A stretch of DNA of 64,000 bases. Source: Palsa-1439 sp050015495 (lineage in GTDB: Bacteria; Verrucomicrobiota; Verrucomicrobiia; Palsa-1439). Shown here one piece after another: positions 35,445 through 42,200 of the stretch (position 1 is the stretch's first letter; every line of letters begins with the position of its first letter). The notes under the pieces were generated by a model that searched no databases, was not told the DNA's origin, and was given only the letters and a program-made list of their open reading frames with translations. The DNA lies in the NCBI GenBank assembly GCA_050015495.1, contig JBEKBH010000001.1, forward strand, positions 176,634-240,633, written 5' to 3'. Both the position numbers and the translations under genes were made by a program.

Positions 35445-37355
35445 TCACGCGCGTGTATTCGCGGCGTCCAAGGCGCGCTGCGCTTCCGTCGAACCCGGCT
35501 CCAGCTCCAGCGTGCGCTGCAACTCCCGGATGCCCTCCGCCCGTCGCCCGGTTTGCAACAACGCCATCCCCAGCCCGTAATGCGCCGCCGCGTAGTCGGG
35601 GTTCAACCGCACCGCCGTTTGATAATGTGGAATCGCGCGCGCGAAGTCATCCTGTTTGGCAAGGGCAAATCCCCAGTCGTACTCCGCGTTGGCCGAGTCG
35701 GGTTGGTATCGGACAACCTCGGCAAATTGTTGGCACGCTTCAACGATTCGCCCCTGTTTGGCCAGCGTGATCCCGAGGTTGTAATGGGCATCGACTTCGT
35801 CCGCCTTCATCTCGACCACGATCCGGTATTGGTGGATCGCCTCATTCGTGCGACCCAACCGGCCTAGCGCCTTCGCCAAATTGGCCCGCGCGCGCACGTA
35901 CCCGGGTTCAATCCGCAACGCCTCTCCGTATTCAGCCACGGCCTTCGCCGGTTGCGACTCCTGCATCAAAAGATTCCCCAGGTTGTTATGCGACTCGTAC
36001 GAATCAGGACTCAACCGCAATGCTTCCCGGTATTCCGCCCGCGCCCCCGCCACATCGCTGCGGTGCGCCAACAAAATCCCCAGATTATTATGCGCCATCC
36101 AACACCCCGGATTCTTCGCCAACGTATCCCGCCACAGCGTCTCGGCGCTCGCATACGCGTGCCCCTGCTGCCCCGTCAATCCCGCCAACAACGCCACCAC
36201 CGCCGCACCCACCGCCGTTCTCAGCACCCGCTCCCGAATCACCCTCGCCCCGCCCGCCACCGCCGCCACGATCAACCCAATGCTCGCCATATACTGAAAG
36301 TGATCCGCCACAAACGAGTACCGCATCGGGTACACATTAACGAACCCCAATGCCGGCCCCAACGTGATCACAAAAAATGCCACCGCCACGAGCGGCCCCC
36401 GTCCCATCCGCCCCTGCCCCAGCCACAACGCCGCCACGACCGCCGCCGCCGCCAGCGGAAACGCCCACTGCCACCACTGCCCCACATCGATGCTCCACCG
36501 TGGATAGACAAACGCCAAATTCTCCGGCCACGCCAGCTTCGCCGCGTAAAACCACACCGCCCGCCCCGCGATCAGCGCCCGGTCCACCATCGTAAACGAC
36601 CACCCCGTTCCCCGCGCGCCCGTGCAGTAGGCTTCCACCCACACCGTCGTCAACCCCAACACCGCCCCCATCGCGACAAACGGCGCCATCAACCACACAT
36701 CCCGCCGCCCGATCCCGCCGCGTTTCCACCACGTCAACAACAAGATCGCCACCGGCCACGTGCACGCCACCGTCTTGCTTAGCATCGCCCCTACAAAAAA
36801 CGCAAATGCCAAGAAATAATATCCCCACCGTCCCTTCTCCGCCGTCCGTACCGCGTCCAACGGACAAAACCGCATGTACGCGAGCGCCGCCGCCAGATAG
36901 AACGCGCCCGACAACAGGTTCTTCTGCTCGGAAATCCACGCGACCGACTCGACCTGCACGGGATGAATCGCGAACACCGCCGCCGCCAGCCACGCACCGC
37001 CAATCTCCAGCCGCTCCAGCACCCGCCACAACAGAATCGCGTTGCCCGCCTGCAACAACACGTTCACCAGATGATACCCAAACGGATTCAACTGCCAGAG
37101 GTGGTACTGCACCCAAAAACTCGTGTGCACCAGCGGATAGTATTGCATCACCGCGCCGGGCTTCGTCCAGATCGTCGCCAGCCCGTGCAGCGTCCGCAAC
37201 GCCGCGCTGTCCGTCACGTGCGAGTCATCGTCCCAGATGAACCCGCCGTGCAGCGCCGGCACATACGCCAGCAGCGTGATCAGCACGATCACACCGCCTG
37301 CCCCGATCCTACCGGGGCCAGCCGCCAATCGTTGTTCTCTCCACGTCTGGTTCAT
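35445..37355 (-). CDS. GT-C-like membrane protein with C-terminal TPR repeats (first of two)
   Basis: A 636-residue protein. About 11 hydrophobic segments fill residues 20-415. After the first comes HGGFIWDDDSHVTDSAAL, the DD motif expected of a polyprenyl-phosphate-dependent GT-C glycosyltransferase. LNPFGYHLVNVLLQAGNAILLWRVLERL and FAIHPVQVESVAWISEQKNLLS follow, as in TMTC/PMT-like proteins. About six TPR units then run from about 425 to the end (YREALRLSPDSYESHNNLGNLL...). The ATG at 37355 is used because the hydrophobic domain begins just after it. A second gene of the same plan lies at 45927-47750. Likely role: protein O-glycosylation at the membrane (inference). Confidence 0.82.
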   Translation of the reverse strand: MNQTWREQRLAAGPGRIGAGGVIVLITLLAYVPALHGGFIWDDDSHVTDSAALRTLHGLATIWTKPGAVMQYYPLVHTSFWVQYHLWQLNPFGYHLVNVLLQAGNAILLWRVLERLEIGGAWLAAAVFAIHPVQVESVAWISEQKNLLSGAFYLAAALAYMRFCPLDAVRTAEKGRWGYYFLAFAFFVGAMLSKTVACTWPVAILLLTWWKRGGIGRRDVWLMAPFVAMGAVLGLTTVWVEAYCTGARGTGWSFTMVDRALIAGRAVWFYAAKLAWPENLAFVYPRWSIDVGQWWQWAFPLAAAAVVAALWLGQGRMGRGPLVAVAFFVITLGPALGFVNVYPMRYSFVADHFQYMASIGLIVAAVAGGARVIRERVLRTAVGAAVVALLAGLTGQQGHAYASAETLWRDTLAKNPGCWMAHNNLGILLAHRSDVAGARAEYREALRLSPDSYESHNNLGNLLMQESQPAKAVAEYGEALRIEPGYVRARANLAKALGRLGRTNEAIHQYRIVVEMKADEVDAHYNLGITLAKQGRIVEACQQFAEVVRYQPDSANAEYDWGFALAKQDDFARAIPHYQTAVRLNPDYAAAHYGLGMALLQTGRRAEGIRELQRTLELEPGSTEAQRALDAANTRA

Positions 37356-38182
37356 TGAATATCGGGTGCGCGAACACGCCCGGTCCGGGCAAATTCCTTG
37401 TCCCCCAACCCTCACCGCAGCAAATGCCTTGCCAGTAAGACCTTCCCAAGCCAAACCCATTCTAGCGCTCTTCACTCCTCGCTATTCCCTTCTCTGGCCC
37501 TTCCGGCCCCCAGACGGCGACGCGAACAGGCGTGAACGAAGCCAAACGAACCCACCGGAAAAACGTCATTTCCATTTTCTCAACAACCTCTCCCACAACC
37601 TCCTCCACACGCATTTTCGACTCCAACCCGTTGGGTTCGTTTCGCAAAAAGTGCCTTTTTTATGAATCCCATTTCCCTTGTAGCCGCGCTCGGTGAGAGC
37701 GGGCCGTCCGCCTGCCCCGACAACCGATGCCGGGGTCGAACGGTCGCCATGCTTCGTGCCCTTCGTGCCTTCGTGGTGAACATCTATGCCCTATGTCAAA
37801 CAACCCAAACCGCCCCGACTATACGCTATCGTATACCCCTTGTCCACATAATAATTCCGCCGACAGCTCGAAAAAAGCCCCGCGCCTTCGCCCGACGGTC
37901 GTCATGTCGCAACTCTTTCGCGGCCACAACACACCACGGTCTAGGATTTGCGGCTCCCCTCCAAGGAGGGGATAAAGGGGTGGGTGCCCCCTCGTGCTCC
38001 GCGCCGCCGTCCGCCTTTGGAGTGCGGCGACCCGCCGCCGCCTTGCAGTTCGTCGTCCTGAGCTCATCGAAGCGTCTCGGTACCCCGACGTGTCATTGCC
38101 CCTGCGGCGGGAGGTCTCCGCCTTCCACCTCCTCTTTCTCGCCTCCCGTTTTTCGCCTCCCGACCCCGTCCGTCCCCCCATG
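37356..38182. other. Non-coding region with scattered repeats
   Basis: Over 800 bases where no frame looks like a real protein. It holds a 99-base element with inverted ends (37544-37642), a phrase TTCGTGCCCTTCGTGCC near 37755 of a type I recall as a recurrent intergenic repeat, and CCTGAGCTCATCGAAGCG near 38057, similar to repeats at about 39035 and 45700. Pyrimidine-rich tracts fill the rest. I see no RNA gene. Confidence 0.55.
37544..37642. repeat. 99-base element with inverted terminal repeats (MITE-like)
   Basis: Left end AAACGAACCCACCGG (37544-37558), right end CCGTTGGGTTCGTTT (37628-37642): reverse complements at 14 of 15 positions. No coding capacity. No target-site duplication is evident to me. 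Confidence 0.45.
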
Positions 38183-38194
38183 ATACCTATGTAT
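38183..38194. promoter_or_regulatory. Probable PadR operator, single unit (O1)
   Basis: ATACCTATGTAT, within an imperfect 14-base dyad that begins GATAC and ends GTATC. It matches the left arm of O2 exactly, including the preceding CATG. Confidence 0.5.
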
Positions 38195-38345
38195 CTGACT
38201 TTCCGTCGCGCTCCCTCTTCCGTGATCTCTTCATCCTTGTCGTTCCGCCCTTATTCGCGGTTCCTTGCCCCTGCGTTGGACCGTCTTTCGTGACTCCTCT
38301 GTTTTCCATCCCGACCTCTTCGCCTTGTTCTTCAGTGACTGGCAT

Positions 38346-38368
38346 GATACCTATGTTACATATGTATC
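38346..38368. promoter_or_regulatory. Probable PadR operator, double dyad (O2)
   Basis: Arms GATACCTATG and CATATGTATC, 10 bases each with one mismatch, around TTA. The surrounding DNA is GC-rich, so this AT-rich island stands out. Its centre lies 84 bases before the centre of O3. Confidence 0.65.
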
Positions 38369-38430
38369 AGCGTTCCATCACGCCCGACCTTCCGCCATCT
38401 CCTCACCCTTGCCTTGCCCGGCGTGGCATG

Positions 38431-38451
38431 ATACATATGTAACATATGTAT
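38431..38451. promoter_or_regulatory. Probable PadR operator, double dyad (O3)
   Basis: Arms ATACATATG and CATATGTAT, perfect 9-base inverted repeat around TAA. TTGCCC at 38414-38419 could serve as a -35 with TATGTA (38436-38441) as -10, so bound repressor would cover the promoter of the padR-like gene that begins 105 bases downstream. Confidence 0.65.
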
Positions 38452-38556
38452 GAACCCCACGTGCGCAGACCAACGACCCGGTCGACAGATTCTTCCGTGC
38501 GCCTCTGGCCGACACATCCGTTCCGCCGCCGCAGGAAGTCGGTCCGTGGCGATTTG

Positions 38557-38880
38557 ATGGCCCAGATCCGGAAAGGCACGACCGCATGGATTGTCCTGGC
38601 CACGCTGGAAAAGCGCGGCCAACTTTATGGATACGGGTTGCGTCGCGAGGTGTCGGCGAATTCCAAGGGATTATTCGCGATCAAAGAAGGGCCGCTCTAC
38701 CCGTTGTTGAAAAAAATGGAACACGAACACTGGCTCGCGTCGCGCCGGGTGGAAGTCGCCGGCCGCGAGAGACGATATTATCGCATTCGCGCCTCCGGCC
38801 GTCGGGCTCTCGCCCAATACCGCCGCGAGTGGCGCCTGCTCTCGTCCGTCCTCGACGCTCTCGGCTGCCTTCACGCGTGA
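38557..38880 (+). CDS. PadR-family transcriptional regulator
   Basis: A 107-residue winged-helix protein. IRKGTTAWIVLATLEKRGQLYGYGLRREVSANSKGLFAIKEGPLYPLLKKMEHEHWLASR is the PadR DNA-binding domain, followed by GRERRYYRIRASGRRALAQYRREW and a short dimerisation helix. The ATG at 38557 starts the domain; the frame is open to 38446, but that start lies inside operator O3. Three AT-rich dyads lie upstream, so autorepression is likely. PadR proteins usually control a nearby transporter or membrane gene, yet none follows; the next gene is the giant secreted protein 350 bases downstream on the same strand. Inducer unknown. Confidence 0.88.
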   Translation: MAQIRKGTTAWIVLATLEKRGQLYGYGLRREVSANSKGLFAIKEGPLYPLLKKMEHEHWLASRRVEVAGRERRYYRIRASGRRALAQYRREWRLLSSVLDALGCLHA

Positions 38881-39186
38881 GGTCTGCGGCACTGGTGAAA
38901 GAAGGAATTGCAGTGAGGTTCAACCACTGATCCATCTCCCACCCACTCTCCCCACGCGCCTTCGCCTGACGGTCGAAGAACGACCCTGAGCCCGCTTGCG
39001 GTGAGCTCGCCGAACCCGTCGGAGGGCCTGCCCTGACCGCCCTGAGCAACGTCGAAGGGAGCCTCGTCGAAGCGGTCGCATTCGCGGCCGCTCCACCCCA
39101 ACCGTAGTTGTGCATGCAATCGGAGTTTATGAACGATAATGCCTGTTAGCCAGGGTCTTGCCGTCTCTCTCTTGCCGTCTCTTGCC
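38881..39186. other. Non-coding region between padR and the giant gene
   Basis: About 300 bases. It holds copies of a common intergenic phrase (CCCTGAGC and GTCGAAGGGAGCC near 39040-39065, with related pieces at 38987 and 39067), then CTTGCC repeated three times near 39159-39186. No gene or RNA is visible. Confidence 0.5.
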
Positions 39187-39215
39187 TTGACTGCAAGCCA
39201 GAAACTTGCTAGCCT
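39187..39215 (+). promoter_or_regulatory. Weak candidate promoter of the giant secreted protein gene
   Basis: TTGACT (39187-39192), a 17-base spacer and TAGCCT (39210-39215). The -35 is good, the -10 poor. The start would fall only a few bases before the GTG at 39228. Confidence 0.3.
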
Positions 39216-39227
39216 CCACCCCGGTTG

Positions 39228-42200
39228 GTGACCGCAAGACCGCCAGTCAGCCGGGTCGCGCGAGGACGAAAGATTAACCGACGGGAGAAGCGCATTCGAT
39301 GCCGGTCGGCCTGCAGCCTGTTTCTATGGCTCGCGCTGGCCAGGCTGGCCTGTGCCGATCCGGTCCTGCCGACCATCCCCCCGGGAAACTTTAACGTCGT
39401 AGACTACGGCGCGTCCGGCGACGGCGTATCGGACAACACCACCGCGATCCAGGACGCCCTCGATGACGCCGGCGGGTCCGGCGGCGGCACGGTCGAAATA
39501 CCAGCGGGCACGTACCTGTGCGGCCCGCTCACGCTGGCCAACAACATCAACCTCCAGATCGACAGCGGCGCGACGCTGCAGGAGCTTCCGCTCGCCGCCT
39601 TCATAAACTATCCGCCCCAGGACCAAACGTACGGCAATCTGATTTACGCCAAGAACGTCACCGACATCGAAATCAGCGGGTCGGGCACGATTGACGGTCA
39701 GGGCCCGGGTTGGTGGACCGCGCCGAGTTCCGTGTTCAGCAACCGACCCTACATGGTCTTTTTCAACGGCGGCTGCCAGCGGGTGTGGATTCACGGCGTC
39801 ACCCTGCAGAACCCGCCGAAGATGCACGTCGTGTTCAAGGGCGTGGATAGCGACATCACGGTCGATGGCATTACCATCAACACGCCGCCGTCACCCAATA
39901 CGGACGGGATTGACCTCGTCGGAACAAGCTGTCTCGTCCGGAACTCCACGATCAATGCCGGCGATGACAACATCGCCATCGGCAGTAGCAGCAGTTCGGC
40001 CGTTTCCACCGACATCCTGATTACCAACTGCACCTTTGGCATCGGACACGGCGTGTCGATTGGCAGCAATACCAGGGGCGGTGTGTCGAACATGACGGTC
40101 ACCAGTTGCTCGTTCAACGGCACCGACTACGGCATTCGCATGAAGTCGGATAACGCCCCGACCGGCGGTAACGGCAACGGGGGCGTGGCGCAGAACCTCA
40201 CGTACTCGAACATCACGATGACCAACATCGTGTATGGCGCGATTGTCCTCTACAGCTACTACAACGAGTATGGAACGCCCATCGGTATCGATCCGTCAAC
40301 GGCTGCCGCCCAGCCAGTTGGCCCGTACCCATTTCCCGTCTGGAGCAACATCGCGATCAGCAACGTCAGCGCCGTGGTCACCGGTCAGTTCGCCGGCATC
40401 ATTTGGGGACGCATCGAGGTGCCCTTCACCAATGTCGTCTTCCAGAATGTCAACATCACCGCCCCCTCGACCTTCGACATCTATAACGCCCAGGGCGTCC
40501 AGTTCATCGATTCACAAATCACCGCGCCCGCCGCCAACACGTTCAATCTGTACAACGCCCAGGTCACCGTCACGAACAGCGCCCCCAATACGAATCTGGT
40601 GACCCTCGGCGGATTGGCCATACCGCCGGCCAACAACGTGCTCGCCTTCTTCAACACCGCCGCGGCCGTCACCGACACCAACCTGCTCGGCACCGGCTCC
40701 ATCACGCTCGGCGATAGCGCGCTCACATTCACGCAGGACTCGGTGAGTTTCTCCGATAATCTTGCCATCGCCGTCGCGAGCACGCTGGGCTTCACCAGCG
40801 GCACCAACACCTTTAGTGGCGTGCTCAGCGGCTCCGATTTGCTGACGCTCGCGCTGCCGGCGAACAGTCTCCTGACACTGGCAAACGATTCGTCGGGCTT
40901 CAGCGGGGGCGTGACGGTGACCAACGGGACGCTGTTGGTCAGCAACCCCACCGGCAGCGGGACCGGCAGCGGCGCGGTCAGCATCCACGGCGCCGCAACG
41001 CTCGGCGGCAACGGCTTCATCGGCGGACCGGTAACGGTGGATGGCACGTTCGCGCCGGGCCGGGCCTTGGACAACAGCACCGGCACACTGACGATCGATA
41101 ACGACCTGGCCCTGGACGCCGGCGCGACCTTCAATTATGCCCTGGGCATCAACAGCGATCTGGCGGTGGTCACCGGCGATCTGACCCTTGGCGGCACGCT
41201 CAACGTTACCGACGCCGGCGGTTTCACCAGCGCGACCTACACGTTGTTCACCTACGGCGGCGCGCTCATCGACAACGGTGTCACCGTTAGCGCCGCGCCG
41301 GCGGGCTACAGCTACGTGATCGACACCAACACGCCGGGACTGGTGAACCTGATCGTCACATCGCTCCTGCCATCGCCTCCCTCCGGTCTGACCGCCACGA
41401 CCGTCGCCACCAATCAAATCAATCTGTCGTGGACGGACAACGCCAACGGTGAAGATGGCTTTCTGATCGAACGCGCGCCGGACAATGGCGGTAACCCAGG
41501 AACATGGGCGCAAATTGCCTCGGTGGGCACGAACGTCACCACGTACAGCGATGTCGGATTGAGCCCTCTCACAACCTACTGGTACCGCGTTCGAGCGTAC
41601 AACGTTTGGGGTGATTCGAATTACAGCAATCAGGCCGGCGCCACCACCCTGCCGCTGCCTCCACAGGCGCCGTCGAATCTGACGGCGACGACGGTCTCCA
41701 CCAATCAAATCAACTTGTCGTGGACGGACACCGCCAACGATGAAAATGGCTTTCTGATCGAGCGGGCGCCGGACAATGGCGGCGTGCCCGGCGCATGGGC
41801 GCAAATCGCCTCGGTGGGCACGAACGTCACCACGTACAACGACATCGGACTGGCATCGAACACGACGTATTGGTACCGGGTGCGGGCGTACAACGCCGGC
41901 GGCGATTCGGACTACAGCAATCAGGCCAGCGCCACCACCCTGCTTCTCATGGCCCCCTCCGGTCTGACGGCGACGGCAATATCGACCAATCAAATCAATC
42001 TGTCGTGGACGGACAACTCCAGCAACGAAGACGGGTTCGAGATCGACCGGGCGCCGGACAACGGCGGTAGCCCGGGAACATGGGCGCAAGTGGCGACAGT
42101 GGGCACGGATGTCACCACGTACAGCGATACCGGACTCTCGCCCAACACGACGTACTGGTACCGGGTGCGGGCGTACAACGCCGCCGGCGATTCAAGCTAC

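Noticed and set aside
37580..37783. Short minus frame beginning MFTTKARRARSM
   Set aside because: Peptides of this type are, as far as I recall, translations of a common intergenic repeat; there is no ribosome site and the region has no coding character.
38265..38453. Plus-strand frame with the peptide WHDTYVTYV twice
   Set aside because: The repeat is the translated operator dyad before padR, not a protein feature.
40512..42089. A 525-codon minus-strand frame under the giant gene
   Set aside because: Its repeats mirror the FN3 coding repeats on the other strand; it has no independent start signals or domains.
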